Below are positions 10,979 through 20,781 of a stretch of DNA of 64,000 nt, in pieces. The position numbers and the translations under genes were made by a program. The stretch is from Mesorhizobium huakuii (GTDB taxonomy: Bacteria; Pseudomonadota; Alphaproteobacteria; Rhizobiales; Rhizobiaceae): the NCBI RefSeq assembly GCF_030160235.1, contig NZ_BSNY01000010.1, positions 124,001-188,000 of the forward strand, read 5' to 3'. Position 1 is the stretch's first letter. The number at the start of each line of letters is the position of its first letter. The notes below the pieces were generated by a model, which was given only the letters and a program-made list of their open reading frames with translations, was not told the DNA's origin and made no database searches.

Positions 10979-12640
10979 ATGAAGAAACTGCTTTTGGCCG
11001 CATCAGCCGCGGCACTGCTGGCCGGCACGTGGCTGGCTCCGGCACAGGCTGAATATCTCAAGGAGCACCGAGGTGGCACCATCCGCCTTCTGGCCCGCTC
11101 CGCGGCGGGAACGCTCGATCCGCACATCAATTACACCGATCAGGGCTGGCAGATGTACCAGCCGATCTATGACGGCCTGGTGGCATTCCGCAAGGCCGAG
11201 GGCATGGACGGCTTCACCATCGTCCCCGACCTCGCCGAGGCGCTGCCGCAGGTCAGCAATGACGGCAAGACCTTCACTTTCAAGCTGCGCAAGGGCATCA
11301 AGTTCTCCAACGGCCAGGAGATGGGCGTCAAGGACGTCGTCGCTTCCTTCCAGCGCATCTTCAAGGTTTCCGGGCCGACTTCCGGCACCTTCTATGCCGG
11401 CATCGTCGGGGCCGACAAATGCCTGGCCGACACCAAGAACTGCACGCTTGAAGGTGGCGTCGTCGGCGACGAAGCGGCCGGTACCATCACGCTCAATCTC
11501 ACCAAGCCCGACGCAGAGATACTCTATAAGCTTGCCTTGCCGCACGCCGTGGTGCTGCCGGCGGACACGCCCGCCGAAGACATGGGCTCCAAGCCGATTC
11601 CCAGCACCGGCGCCTACATGATCTCCGCCTTCGATCCCAACAAGGGCATGACGGTGTCGCGCAACCCGAACTTCAAGCAGTGGAGCGAGGAAGCGCAACC
11701 TGACGGCTACCCGGATGTCGTCCAGTATGATTTCGGCCTGTCAGAGGAGGCGGCCGTCACGGCGATCCAGAACGGCGAGGCGGACTGGATGTTCGACGCG
11801 CTGCCGAGCGATCGGCTGGGCGAACTTGGCAGCAAGTCCATGGACCAGCTGCATATCTCGCCGCTTTCGGCGTGGTGGTATGCGCCCCTGAACAATCGTC
11901 TGGCGCCCTTCGACAACGAAAAAGCGCGCCAGGCCGTTGCCTATGCGATCGATCGCAACACGCTGGTCAAGCTGTTCGGCGGCAAGGTGCTGGCCTCGCC
12001 GGTTTGCCAGGTGCTGCCGCCGGACTTTCCGGGCCATGAGGACTATTGCCCCTTCACCAAGAACCCCGGCACCAAATGGTCGGCGCCCGATCTCGACAAG
12101 GCAAAGCAGCTCGTCGAGGAATCGGGCACCAAGGGCCAGAAGGTGACCATCATCGCCGAGGACACCGCCATCTCACGCTCCATCGGCGTCTATCTGCAGA
12201 GCGTGCTGACCAGCATCGGCTATGTCGCCGACGTCAAGCCGATCTCGCCCAATATCCAGTTCACCTACATCCAGAACACCAACAATAAGGTGCAGATGTC
12301 CATTACCCAGTGGTACAAGGACTATCCCGCAGCCTCGGACTTCCTGAACATCCTCTTCAGCTGCTCCTCCTTCCGTGAAGGTTCGGACGCCTCGATCAAC
12401 ATCGCCGGCTTCTGCGACAAGGACATCGACGCCAAGATGCAAAAGGCGCTGGACCTCGGCGTCACCGACCAGAAAGCCGCCGACAAGATGTGGGCTGAAA
12501 TCGACAAGCAGGTCACGGACAAGGCGCCGGCCGTCGGTCTCTTCACGCCGAAGCGGCTTGATTTCGTCAGCAAGCGGGTTGGCAATTTCAAGTTCAACCG
12601 GCAGTTCAACTGGATGATCACCCAGTCCTGGGTGCAGTAG
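10979..12640 (+). CDS. Peptide ABC transporter substrate-binding protein
   Basis: A 553-residue exported solute-binding protein of the oligopeptide/dipeptide class (SBP_bac_5). A signal peptide covers about residues 1-24 (KKLLLAASAAALLAGTW). Family landmarks follow: GTLDPHINYTDQGWQMYQPI, ALPQVSNDGKTFTFKLRKGI, and ARQAVAYAIDRNTLV. It captures peptides in the periplasm and hands them to the two permeases encoded directly downstream. ATG 10979 is preceded by AAAAGGGGAACC. Substrate range is unknown; adjacent peptidases make peptides likely. Confidence 0.95.
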   Translation: MKKLLLAASAAALLAGTWLAPAQAEYLKEHRGGTIRLLARSAAGTLDPHINYTDQGWQMYQPIYDGLVAFRKAEGMDGFTIVPDLAEALPQVSNDGKTFTFKLRKGIKFSNGQEMGVKDVVASFQRIFKVSGPTSGTFYAGIVGADKCLADTKNCTLEGGVVGDEAAGTITLNLTKPDAEILYKLALPHAVVLPADTPAEDMGSKPIPSTGAYMISAFDPNKGMTVSRNPNFKQWSEEAQPDGYPDVVQYDFGLSEEAAVTAIQNGEADWMFDALPSDRLGELGSKSMDQLHISPLSAWWYAPLNNRLAPFDNEKARQAVAYAIDRNTLVKLFGGKVLASPVCQVLPPDFPGHEDYCPFTKNPGTKWSAPDLDKAKQLVEESGTKGQKVTIIAEDTAISRSIGVYLQSVLTSIGYVADVKPISPNIQFTYIQNTNNKVQMSITQWYKDYPAASDFLNILFSCSSFREGSDASINIAGFCDKDIDAKMQKALDLGVTDQKAADKMWAEIDKQVTDKAPAVGLFTPKRLDFVSKRVGNFKFNRQFNWMITQSWVQ

Positions 12641-12662
12641 CGACCTTTGGAGGGGCACGCCC

Positions 12663-13679
12663 GTGTCGAACCAAGCCGTCGCCATGCCGCGCAAGACGCG
12701 AGGGCCCTGGGCCGTCGCGTTTGCGAAGCTGGCAAGGGACAGGGCTGCCATGGCATCCCTGTCCGTGTTCCTCCTCATCGTGCTCGCCTGCCTCAGCGCG
12801 CCTCTCTACGCGAAATTGGCTGGCGTGGACCCATTCGCCTCGACGCTCGACGCCGTCATCCAGATCGACGGCGCCGACGTCCCCGTGATGGAACAGTCGA
12901 CCGAGGGGCTCGGCCTCGGCTACACGCCGCTCGGCCCGACCTGGCGGCTCGGCAATTATTTCCTCGGCGCCGACAGCCAGGGGCGCGATGTCATGGCCCG
13001 AATGCTCTATGGCGGGCTGAGTTCGCTGCTGATCTCCGGGGCGGCCACCATCTTCACCCTGATCATCGGCACGGCGGCGGGATTAATCGCCGGCTATTTC
13101 GGCGGCATCACCGATACGGTGCTGTCGCGCCTGCTGGATGTGCTGTGGGCGTTCCCGATCTATCTGCTGGCGATTTCGCTTTCCATCGTCACCATCGCGC
13201 AAGGAATCAGGATCGGGCCGATCGATATCGAGTCCGGCAGCCTGTGGCTGCCGGTCATCATCATCGGCATCGTCTATGTTCCCTATGTGGCGCGCCCGAT
13301 ACGCGGTCAGGTGCTGTCGCTGCGCCACAGCGAATTCGTGCTGGCCGCGATCAATCTCGGCGTGCCGGGATGGCGCATCCTGTGGCGCGATATCCTGCCC
13401 AACATCACCACCACGCTCATCGTCTTCGTGCCGCTGATGATGGCGCTTAACATGCTGACGGAATCCGCACTCTCCTTCCTGTCGATCGGCGTGCAGCCGC
13501 CGGCTGCAAGCTGGGGCACCATCATCCAGGACGGGCAGGCGCTGCTTTACACCAGGCCGCTGGTGGCGCTGGTGCCGGGTCTGGCGATCGCGGTGTCCGT
13601 CATGGCGCTCAATGTCTTCGGCGACGGCCTGCGCGACGCGCTCGACCCGCGCTCCAAGGTTCGACTGGGGCGCGACTGA
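12663..13679 (+). CDS. Peptide ABC transporter permease, DppC type
   Basis: 338 residues with about six membrane segments. The N-terminal segment (SLSVFLLIVLACLSAPLYA) is followed by a periplasmic stretch ending in the DppC-type FLGADSQGRDVMARMLYGG. The cytoplasmic coupling motif lies at about 220-240 (EFVLAAINLGVPGWRILWRD). The start at ATG 12663 (written GTG-adjacent, after GGAGGGGC) is 22 bases after the binding-protein gene, and its stop overlaps the next start (TGATG). It pairs with the DppB-type subunit to form the channel. Here the C-type gene precedes the B-type gene, the reverse of the common dppBC order. Confidence 0.93.
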   Translation: MSNQAVAMPRKTRGPWAVAFAKLARDRAAMASLSVFLLIVLACLSAPLYAKLAGVDPFASTLDAVIQIDGADVPVMEQSTEGLGLGYTPLGPTWRLGNYFLGADSQGRDVMARMLYGGLSSLLISGAATIFTLIIGTAAGLIAGYFGGITDTVLSRLLDVLWAFPIYLLAISLSIVTIAQGIRIGPIDIESGSLWLPVIIIGIVYVPYVARPIRGQVLSLRHSEFVLAAINLGVPGWRILWRDILPNITTTLIVFVPLMMALNMLTESALSFLSIGVQPPAASWGTIIQDGQALLYTRPLVALVPGLAIAVSVMALNVFGDGLRDALDPRSKVRLGRD

Positions 13680-14650
13680 TGATCTACGCCATCCTGCGCC
13701 GTTTCGGTCAGATGCTGTTTGTGATGTTCGGCATCTCGGTCATCGTCTTCCTGATCTTCTTCGCGACGCCGGGCGCCGATCCGGCGGCGCGCATCGCCGG
13801 CCGCAATGCATCGCCCGAAGTGCTGGAAGCGGTGCGCCACAATTTCGGCTTCGACCGGCCGCTCTACGTGCAATATGCGAAGATGATGGAGAAGATCTTC
13901 GTCACCGGCGACTTGACCTCCTTCGTCAATCGCGGCTGGAAAGTGGTGCCGGCGGTGATGGATTCCATTCCCGTCACGCTCTCGCTGGTGTTCGGAGCGG
14001 CGATCCTGTGGGTGGTCGTCTCCATCATCATCGGCATCGTCGCCGCCGCCACCCGCGACAGCTGGCTGGACAAGCTGCTGATGGCTTTGGGCCTGCTCGG
14101 CATCTCCATGCCGGTCTACTGGCTGGGCGAGGTGATGAACCTGATCACCCAGAGCCGCTATCACGACAGCTGGGCATTCTCCTGGGTGCCGCCGCTCGGC
14201 TACAAGAATTTCTCCGACGACCCCAAAGGCTGGTTCCTGACCTTGATCATACCATGGATCACGCTGGCCATTCTCTACATCGGCATCTATGGGCGCGTGT
14301 TGCGTGCCGCCATCATCGAATCCCTGCAGGAGGATTTTATCCGCACGGCCCGCGCCAAGGGCCTGTCGGAGACGCGCATCCTGCTGCGCCATGCCTTGCG
14401 CACATCGCTCATCGCCTTCGTCACCCTGTTCGGCCTGGACTTCGGCGCGCTGGTGGGCGGCTCGGCCCTTTTGACCGAAGTGGTGTTCGGGCTGCACGGC
14501 ATCGGCAAGCTCACTTATGACGCGCTGCAGAACCTCGACCTGCCGATGATCATGGCGACGGTGATGTACGCGTCGATGTTCGTGGTCATCGCCAATGCGG
14601 TCGTCGATTTCGTCTACATCCTGCTCGATCCGCGCCTGAGGACATCATGA
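13679..14650 (+). CDS. Peptide ABC transporter permease, DppB type
   Basis: 323 residues. It starts inside the previous stop codon (TGATG). The N-terminal segment IYAILRRFGQMLFVMFGISV and the PGADPAA motif are typical of DppB/OppB subunits; the coupling helix near residues 220-240 reads DFIRTARAKGLSETRIL. About six membrane spans. It forms the inner-membrane channel with the DppC-type subunit and overlaps the next gene by four bases, so translation is probably coupled. Confidence 0.94.
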   Translation: MIYAILRRFGQMLFVMFGISVIVFLIFFATPGADPAARIAGRNASPEVLEAVRHNFGFDRPLYVQYAKMMEKIFVTGDLTSFVNRGWKVVPAVMDSIPVTLSLVFGAAILWVVVSIIIGIVAAATRDSWLDKLLMALGLLGISMPVYWLGEVMNLITQSRYHDSWAFSWVPPLGYKNFSDDPKGWFLTLIIPWITLAILYIGIYGRVLRAAIIESLQEDFIRTARAKGLSETRILLRHALRTSLIAFVTLFGLDFGALVGGSALLTEVVFGLHGIGKLTYDALQNLDLPMIMATVMYASMFVVIANAVVDFVYILLDPRLRTS

Positions 14651-15606
14651 TACTGTCGGTGCGCGATCTCAAAGTATCCTTCCGCACCAATGACGGTCTG
14701 GTGCGCGCCATCGACGGCGTTTCCTTCGACCTCGAGGAGAGCGAGATCCTCGGCGTCGTCGGCGAATCTGGTTCCGGCAAGACAGTGTCGCTGCTGGCGG
14801 TGATGGGCCTCATCACCGATCCCAACGCCAGCATCGAAGGCTCGATCCGCTACAAGGGCCGCGAGCTGGTGGGGCTGCCACCGCGCGAGCTGAGGCGCCT
14901 GCGCGGCAACGAAATCGCGATGATCTTCCAGGATCCGATGACGGCGCTGACGCCGGTCTACACGATCGGCTGGCAGATCGCCGAGCAGATCCGCGCGCAC
15001 CAGAATATCAGCAAGGCCAAGGCGATGGCGCGTGTCGAGGAACTGCTGGCCGAGGTGAATTTTCCCAATCCGCACGAGGCCATGTCGCGCTACCCGCACC
15101 AGCTTTCTGGCGGCATGCGGCAGCGCGCGGTGATCGCAATGGCATTGTCGTGCAATCCGGCGCTGCTGGTGGCGGACGAGCCGACCACGGCGCTCGACGT
15201 TACGGTGCAGGCCGGCATTCTCGACCTCGTGCGAAAGCTGCGCGCGACGCACAAGTCGGCGGTCGTATTCATCACGCATGACATGGGCGTGGTCTCCGAA
15301 CTCGCCGACCGGGTGATGGTCATGTATGCCGGCCGCGTGGTGGAACGCGGCAGCCGCATGGAGCTGTTTTCCGACCCGCGGCATCCCTATACCCGCGCGC
15401 TGCTCGGTTCGATCCCGCCGCTGACCGGCGAAAAGCCGCGCCGCCTGCCGGCCATTCCCGGTTCGCCGCCATCGCTGCTGCGACTGCCGCAGGGCTGCGC
15501 CTTTGGTCCGCGATGCCCGGTGCACTACGAGCCCTGCGTGACCGGCAGGCCAGACCTTGGCATCGGCACTCACGCCGCGGCGTGCTTCCGGGTGGCCCAG
15601 GCATGA
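14647..15606 (+). CDS. Peptide ABC transporter ATP-binding protein, DppD type
   Basis: 319 residues. Walker A is GESGSGKT at 39-46, the signature LSGGMRQR begins near 153, and Walker B ALLVADEPT follows. The C-terminal PPSLLRLPQGCAFGPRC-type Cys motif is the oligopeptide/dipeptide transporter extension. It powers the importer as a heterodimer with the DppF-type subunit encoded next, with which it overlaps by four bases. Confidence 0.95.
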   Translation: MILSVRDLKVSFRTNDGLVRAIDGVSFDLEESEILGVVGESGSGKTVSLLAVMGLITDPNASIEGSIRYKGRELVGLPPRELRRLRGNEIAMIFQDPMTALTPVYTIGWQIAEQIRAHQNISKAKAMARVEELLAEVNFPNPHEAMSRYPHQLSGGMRQRAVIAMALSCNPALLVADEPTTALDVTVQAGILDLVRKLRATHKSAVVFITHDMGVVSELADRVMVMYAGRVVERGSRMELFSDPRHPYTRALLGSIPPLTGEKPRRLPAIPGSPPSLLRLPQGCAFGPRCPVHYEPCVTGRPDLGIGTHAAACFRVAQA

Positions 15607-16595
15607 GCGGACCGATGACCGACAGCCCAATCCTCGAGACGCGTTCCCTCGGCAAGCGCTTCTCGATCGGCACCCGTTTCTCCGCCGAAGGCAAGCGAAC
15701 CGTCCATGCGGTCGACAATGTTTCGCTCACCGTGCGGCGCGGCGAGACAGTCGGCCTGGTCGGCGAATCCGGTTGCGGCAAGTCCACGCTGGCGCGCTGC
15801 CTGGTGAGGCTCTACGACATATCGGACGGCGAGCTGCTGTTCGAAGGCGAGGACATCACCTCGAAGTCGCTGTCCGAACTGAGGCCCCTGCGGCGGCGCC
15901 TGCAAATGGTGTTCCAGGACCCGTCGGCCTCGCTCAATCCGCGCCGGCGCGTCGGCGATCTGGTGGCCGAGCCGCTGCGAATCCATGGCAAGCTTTCGTC
16001 CCGCGAGATTGCCGCGCGCGTCGCGGAACTGTTCGAACTCGTCGGCCTGCTGCCGGACCACGTCATGCGCTATCCCCATGAATTCTCCGGCGGCCAGCGC
16101 CAGCGCGTCGGCATCGCGCGCGCGATTGCTCTGAACCCGGATCTGGTCGTGCTGGACGAACCGGTCTCCGCGCTCGACGTCTCGGTGCAGGCGCAGATCG
16201 TCAACCTGCTCGCCGATCTGCAGGAGAAGCTGAACCTCACCTACATCTTCATCGCCCACGACCTGTCGGTGGTGCGCCAGGTGTCGACCCGCATCGCGGT
16301 CATGTATCTCGGCTCGATCGTCGAGGAAGGGCCGGCGGAGGAGGTGTTCGCGACATCAGCCCATCCCTATAGCCAGGCACTGATCTCGGCGGTTCCGGTC
16401 GTTGAGACGACGCCCAGCGGGACGCGCAAGCGCATCATCCTCACCGGCGACGTGCCGAGCCCGCTCAAGCCGCCATCCGGCTGCCGTTTCCACCCGCGAT
16501 GCCCGATCGCGGTCGAGCGATGCCGCACCGAGCGGCCGGAGCTGAAGGAGTATCGACCCGGCCGCAAGGTGGCCTGCCACTTCCCGACGGTTTAG
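15603..16595 (+). CDS. Peptide ABC transporter ATP-binding protein, DppF type
   Basis: 330 residues starting at ATG 15603, overlapping the previous stop by four bases. The frame is open further upstream, but that part is antiparallel noise from the DppD-type gene. Walker A GESGCGKS is at 54-61, the signature FSGGQRQR near 160, and Walker B LVVLDEPVSALD follows. The oligopeptide C-terminal motif (GCRFHPRCPIAVERC) is present. Last gene of the aminopeptidase-importer cluster. Confidence 0.95.
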   Translation: MSGPMTDSPILETRSLGKRFSIGTRFSAEGKRTVHAVDNVSLTVRRGETVGLVGESGCGKSTLARCLVRLYDISDGELLFEGEDITSKSLSELRPLRRRLQMVFQDPSASLNPRRRVGDLVAEPLRIHGKLSSREIAARVAELFELVGLLPDHVMRYPHEFSGGQRQRVGIARAIALNPDLVVLDEPVSALDVSVQAQIVNLLADLQEKLNLTYIFIAHDLSVVRQVSTRIAVMYLGSIVEEGPAEEVFATSAHPYSQALISAVPVVETTPSGTRKRIILTGDVPSPLKPPSGCRFHPRCPIAVERCRTERPELKEYRPGRKVACHFPTV

Positions 16596-16626
16596 CTGGC
16601 GACCATCGACCAAAAGATTTTTTAAA

Positions 16627-16649
16627 GGTTCCGTTTTCTGTATGGAACC
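16627..16649. promoter_or_regulatory. Short inverted repeat GGTTCC-N11-GGAACC
   Basis: A perfect 6-base inverted repeat with an 11-base spacer, 66 bases before the DUF982 gene. It could be an operator for that gene or a weak hairpin ending the ABC operon (a T run precedes it at 16618). No known regulator can be assigned. Confidence 0.3.
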
Positions 16650-16714
16650 AACCGCAAGACTGTGCGTTTCATAAGGTTCGATCGGGCGGCATCGCGATCG
16701 ACCGGGAGGAAACG

Positions 16715-17017
16715 ATGGACTACCTGCATTTCTTTGCGCCTGTGCGAATATCGCGCGGGCAGGGACATCCTGTAGAAGAAGTGGATAGTGTCGCCGAGGC
16801 GATGGTTTTCTTGCGTAAATGGCCGACGGGACGACGTGGGCCAGTGTATCAGTGCGCGCTGAATTGCTGCTCGGCCGCTTTGTCGGGACAGATGTCGGCG
16901 GAGGAGGCCAGGAAGGCATTCACCGGCTTTGCCCGGATCACGCGGCTTCTGGACGACGACATGGCGCTGCCCGTCCCCGGCGAAACCATGGCGGACGTAT
17001 ACGCGCTGCGGCGATAG
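16715..17017 (+). CDS. DUF982 domain protein
   Basis: 100 residues, start fixed by GGGAGGA five bases before ATG 16715. The pattern VEEVDSVAEAMVFLRKWP, then YQCALNCCSAALSG and SAEEARKAFTGFARIT, is that of DUF982, a small family found almost only in rhizobia and relatives, often in many copies per genome. Function unknown; it probably binds a small partner in the cytosol. Monocistronic by context. Confidence 0.8.
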   Translation: MDYLHFFAPVRISRGQGHPVEEVDSVAEAMVFLRKWPTGRRGPVYQCALNCCSAALSGQMSAEEARKAFTGFARITRLLDDDMALPVPGETMADVYALRR

Positions 17018-17137
17018 CCGCATCCGGATTTCTGAACGCCAGGACTGCGGCCATCACGGCCGCAGCGTCTTGACGTGTGCGCGGTGACGGGCCGGCCGGG
17101 CTCCGGGTGACGCAGACGCTTGCTCCGGTCCAAGGAC

Positions 17138-17503
17138 TTAATCCCAAGCGACGGAATAGCGATCGATTACCCAGAGCCAGGAGCCGTCGGCTTGCCGCCG
17201 GGCAACCTCGCTGGTGACGTCGCCGTCGGAAAGCCTGGTCGAGGTGAGGGCAAAGTCGCCGCAAATGAGCGCCGGCCGCTGTTGTCCGACCGCAAACTTC
17301 CGTCCGGACGCAACGATTTCGGCATAGTAGTCGCGAATGGCTTCGCGGCCGCGCAGAAAACGTCCGCCACCGCAGTCGATGACGGCATCCGCCTCGAACA
17401 GCGCAACCATGCCATCAACGTCGCCCGCATGCTGTCTCGCTATCAGCATGGGCTCCAGCTGCTGCGGGTCGTAAGCCGGCTTTCCCGCGCTCGGATCGTT
17501 CAT
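17138..17503 (-). CDS. NTF2-like/SnoaL-type small protein
   Basis: 121 residues, ATG 17503 after GGAG. The layout (helix with ARQHAGDVDGMVALFEADAV, then FLRGREAIRDYYAEIV, then beta strands with VARRQADGSWLWVIDRYSV) is that of the nuclear-transport-factor-2-like fold used by SnoaL, DUF4440 and ketosteroid-isomerase-type proteins. Such proteins may be enzymes or ligand binders; no specific reaction can be assigned. An inverted repeat lies about 70-100 bases upstream. Confidence 0.75.
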   Translation of the reverse strand: MNDPSAGKPAYDPQQLEPMLIARQHAGDVDGMVALFEADAVIDCGGGRFLRGREAIRDYYAEIVASGRKFAVGQQRPALICGDFALTSTRLSDGDVTSEVARRQADGSWLWVIDRYSVAWD

Positions 17504-17572
17504 GGTGGCAGCTCCATAAATACTTGACGTCTTTTGGGACTGGCTGATTCCAAAGTTTCGGAAATAGGCCAT

Positions 17573-17605
17573 ATTTACACGTGTACAATACACCAAAGTG
17601 TAAAT
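17573..17605. promoter_or_regulatory. Inverted repeat ATTTACAC-N17-GTGTAAAT
   Basis: Two 8-base arms (17573-17580, 17598-17605) enclose a further perfect palindrome, TACACGTGTA (17576-17585), and overlap another, GTAAATT-AG-AATTTAC (17600-17615). This dense symmetry upstream of the NTF2-like gene suggests a regulator-binding region; the regulator is unknown. Confidence 0.35.
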
Positions 17606-18189
17606 TAGAATTTACTTATGAATAGAACGCAGATTTTCTAGGCCTGTTTCTTCGCAGGCCCTTAACAGCCCATCACGGATATGTTACCTCTGTGTGAGGG
17701 AGATGCCCTGATCGCCGTATCGGGTCGAACAGGGGGCATGCCCCCACACTATGCGGGCACCGCATTTGGATTTTTAGCTGGTGACGCTAGCAGTTGCACC
17801 TTGCGGCTGCTTGTCTCGTTTGAGTGTCGGTTGCTTCTGCTTTCGCCGATCATATATTCTTTAGACAAGAATTTATCAAATGCGACAGGTTTAGCTGCAA
17901 AGGAAACCCCGCATGTGAGCATAGAATTGGCTCATACCTCTGATAAAGCTACGTTTTTCAAAGCTTTTCGAAAAATATTCCCATAGATCGCCAATTTCTG
18001 CTTGTGATGAAGCATAAGCAGGCTTGACATCGCAGCGATCGACGGTTGTATTGGCGTTAGATTGCGGCGAGGGAGTGTGTGATGGCTTTTTGTCAGTCAC
18101 ATGAGTGTAATTGTGCATCAATTGCTAAATTAAATTCCTCTAAAGTTCGACAATTTTACTTTCTGCTATTTGAAACGCGCTTCGTTCGC
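17606..18189. other. AT-rich gap before the RHS gene
   Basis: No gene I can support. Base composition drops sharply in GC relative to both flanks. A 101-codon frame at 17681-17986 has no ribosome site and no family resemblance. The stretch probably holds the RHS promoter and marks the left edge of acquired DNA. Confidence 0.4.
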
Positions 18190-20781
18190 ATGTTCCGGGG
18201 CGCGGCTGTGCTGAGCGCTCGGCTTTGTGCGGCGCTGCTTGTGATCGTCGCGCTTGGTTTTGCGACAGCGCCGGCCGCCCAGGCAACGCCGCATGGCGGT
18301 TGGAACGGAACTTATCCCACGGCGCGGGACGCCTGTTATGCGTTCTGGGCCTATTGGCACCTGCCGCTCCCTCATCCTGGTTACAGCCGATTCACGGGCG
18401 CATTCCCGACGGACGATCCCAATGTCCAGCGTTGCCATTGGACACACTATCAGGACGCCTCCTGTCCCTACGGTCCATGGGGCTGCACGACCATTCCACC
18501 CGGGACTGTCGCGTTCGCTTGTGACAGTGGCTACCACCGTTCGCTTGATGATCGGTGTGTTGAGGATCAACCGCCGGAGCGCCCCCCTGGATGCCCGGCA
18601 AATCCTTCCGCAGGCAATCCGATCGTTCTGGGCTCGGGCGCCAAATATTATCAGGTCGAGGATTTTGCGACCCAGGACGGCCGGTTCCGGATCGGGCGGC
18701 AATACCGCAGTTTCGTCGGCGGCAGGGTCAGCAGCTACAACGAGCCTGCTCTTACGCCCGATTTCGGCTGGCAGTTCAATTTTGACTATGAGTTGCATCT
18801 GGGCGCGTTTTCGGGTTCGCCGAGTTCGCCGACCGGCAAGGTCACTTTGCTGACGCCGGACGGGTCGGGCTATGATTTTGTGCTGCAGTCAAACGGCACA
18901 TGGCAGGCCCAGGCCGCGATGGGGGCAGTCTCGGGCGACTACCGGCTGGAATTGGCCGGAACCCTGCCAAGCAACCTTGCCGACATGAAGGCCGTGCCGA
19001 GGCAATGGAAGCTGACAGGTCCCGACGATCGCGTCTGGACCCTCACGACGATGTCGCCCGTCAACCTGAGCCCGGCGAGCTACAACGTTGGCCGCCCAAC
19101 GATCATGCGGGAGCGTGACGGCTATGCGTGGGAACTCAACTATTCCGCGGACGGAGCGCTGACGTCGATCGTCGACAGTTTTGGCCGTACGGCGTCTTTT
19201 ACCTGGCACATATACTATCCGCTGAGTGTCCCAAACGCCGCTCTCTGGCCGCGGCAGATGCCCGAAGCGGTCAAGGATATCACCTTTCCGGACGGCACGA
19301 AGGCGACGTATCTCTACGACCCGGCTCCAACGGGCACGGCGCCGTCGCCGAACATAATCCAGCATCTTGTCGGCGTGGAGTGGCGCGATTCATCCGGTGC
19401 GGTGGTCGATTCCAATGCCTATCACTATGAGGATACGACCTATCCGAAATTCCTGACTGGGGTCAGCGACCATCGCGGCGTGCGCATTGCGACTTATGCC
19501 TATGATGCGGATGGCCGGGCTGTTTCAACGGAAGGCGCCGGTGGCGCCAACCGGGTCACGGTTGCCTATGGCACATCCGGTTCGCAGCTCACCCGAACCA
19601 CGACCAACGCGCTTGGACGCGTGAGCGTCTACAAATTCGACCATGTATCCGGCAGCAGCTGGGATATCCGCTTTGCCGGCGCCGACGGTGTGGCCTCGAC
19701 CAATTGTCCGGCATCGGCCAGCGCGGTGACCTATGATGGCGCGGGCTTCGTCGCGTCGACGACCGACGAGGAAGGCCGCGTCACAAGCTATGTCAGGGAC
19801 AGCCGCGACCGGGCGACGCAGATCACGCAGGCCTATGGCCTGCCGGAGGCGCGCCAGACCACGATCACCTGGCACCCGACCGTGAATGCCCCGCAGCAGG
19901 TCGTCGCGCCAGGCCTTACGGTGGACTACACCTACAACTCGGCAGGCCAACTGACCGGCGTGACGCAGACCGACACCACCGCGCAGACGGTTCCCTATTC
20001 GACAAACGGCCAGACACGCAGCTGGGCCTACACCTATACGACGTCCGGCCTGCTGTCCTCGGTCGACGGGCCGCTGCCGGGAACCGGCGATACGGTGTCC
20101 TACACCTATGACGCGGCAGGCTATCTCGCCAGCGTCACGGACGAAGTCGGCAATGTAACCACGGTCGGCGTCAACGGCCGCGGTCAGCCGACCGCCATCG
20201 CGGACGCAAATGGTCTCGTCAGCACGCTCACCTATGATGCAAGGGGCCGGATCACGGCCAAGGTCGACGACCCCTCGGGCATCTCGGCCAGGACCGAGTT
20301 CGCCTACGACAATGCCGGCAATGTCACCACGCTGAAGAAGCCGGACGGCTCTGTTCTGGCGATGGAGTATGACGGTGCCAACCGCGTTACGACGGTCACC
20401 AATGGCTTGGGCGACAAGGTGACCTACACCTATGACGCAATGGGCAACCGCACCCGTGAACAGTCGACGGACGTCAATTCGCAGCTGTTCTTCGAGGTCA
20501 CCCGGACCTTCGATGAGCTCGGCCGGTTGCGGCAGGTCATCGGCGTCGGCCCGGCGACGTGGACGTATGGTTACGACAAGGTCGGCAACCCGACCTCCGT
20601 CACCGATCCCAACAGCAACACCGCGACATCAACCTATGACGGGCTCGACCGACTGATCAGCCTTGCCGATGAGCGCAACAGCACGACGACGCAAGGTTTC
20701 GGCGCCACCGACGACCCGACTTCCACTACGGATCCGCGCAATGTCGCCACCATTTATGTCCGTAACGGCTGGGCGAGGTGA
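18190..20781 (+). CDS. RHS repeat protein, N-terminal part (frameshifted gene)
   Basis: Begins with a signal peptide (start at ATG 18190: FRGAAVLSARLCAALLVIVA, cleaved near AQA), so the product is exported. A Cys-rich segment (residues about 40-135) and a DUF6531-like entry motif (CPANPSAGNPIVLGSG) precede a long series of RHS/YD repeats such as YDADGR, YDARGR, YDNAGN, YDAMGN. In other bacteria these repeats wrap into a beta shell enclosing a C-terminal effector. The frame ends at 20781 after VRNGWAR, because GGGCGAGG at 20771 lacks one G; adding it would join this part to the next frame. Full repaired length would be about 1,452 residues. Confidence 0.85.
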   Translation: MFRGAAVLSARLCAALLVIVALGFATAPAAQATPHGGWNGTYPTARDACYAFWAYWHLPLPHPGYSRFTGAFPTDDPNVQRCHWTHYQDASCPYGPWGCTTIPPGTVAFACDSGYHRSLDDRCVEDQPPERPPGCPANPSAGNPIVLGSGAKYYQVEDFATQDGRFRIGRQYRSFVGGRVSSYNEPALTPDFGWQFNFDYELHLGAFSGSPSSPTGKVTLLTPDGSGYDFVLQSNGTWQAQAAMGAVSGDYRLELAGTLPSNLADMKAVPRQWKLTGPDDRVWTLTTMSPVNLSPASYNVGRPTIMRERDGYAWELNYSADGALTSIVDSFGRTASFTWHIYYPLSVPNAALWPRQMPEAVKDITFPDGTKATYLYDPAPTGTAPSPNIIQHLVGVEWRDSSGAVVDSNAYHYEDTTYPKFLTGVSDHRGVRIATYAYDADGRAVSTEGAGGANRVTVAYGTSGSQLTRTTTNALGRVSVYKFDHVSGSSWDIRFAGADGVASTNCPASASAVTYDGAGFVASTTDEEGRVTSYVRDSRDRATQITQAYGLPEARQTTITWHPTVNAPQQVVAPGLTVDYTYNSAGQLTGVTQTDTTAQTVPYSTNGQTRSWAYTYTTSGLLSSVDGPLPGTGDTVSYTYDAAGYLASVTDEVGNVTTVGVNGRGQPTAIADANGLVSTLTYDARGRITAKVDDPSGISARTEFAYDNAGNVTTLKKPDGSVLAMEYDGANRVTTVTNGLGDKVTYTYDAMGNRTREQSTDVNSQLFFEVTRTFDELGRLRQVIGVGPATWTYGYDKVGNPTSVTDPNSNTATSTYDGLDRLISLADERNSTTTQGFGATDDPTSTTDPRNVATIYVRNGWAR

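Noticed and set aside
17681-17986. Frame of 101 codons before the RHS gene
   Set aside because: No ribosome site, odd composition, no family resemblance; more likely non-coding AT-rich DNA.
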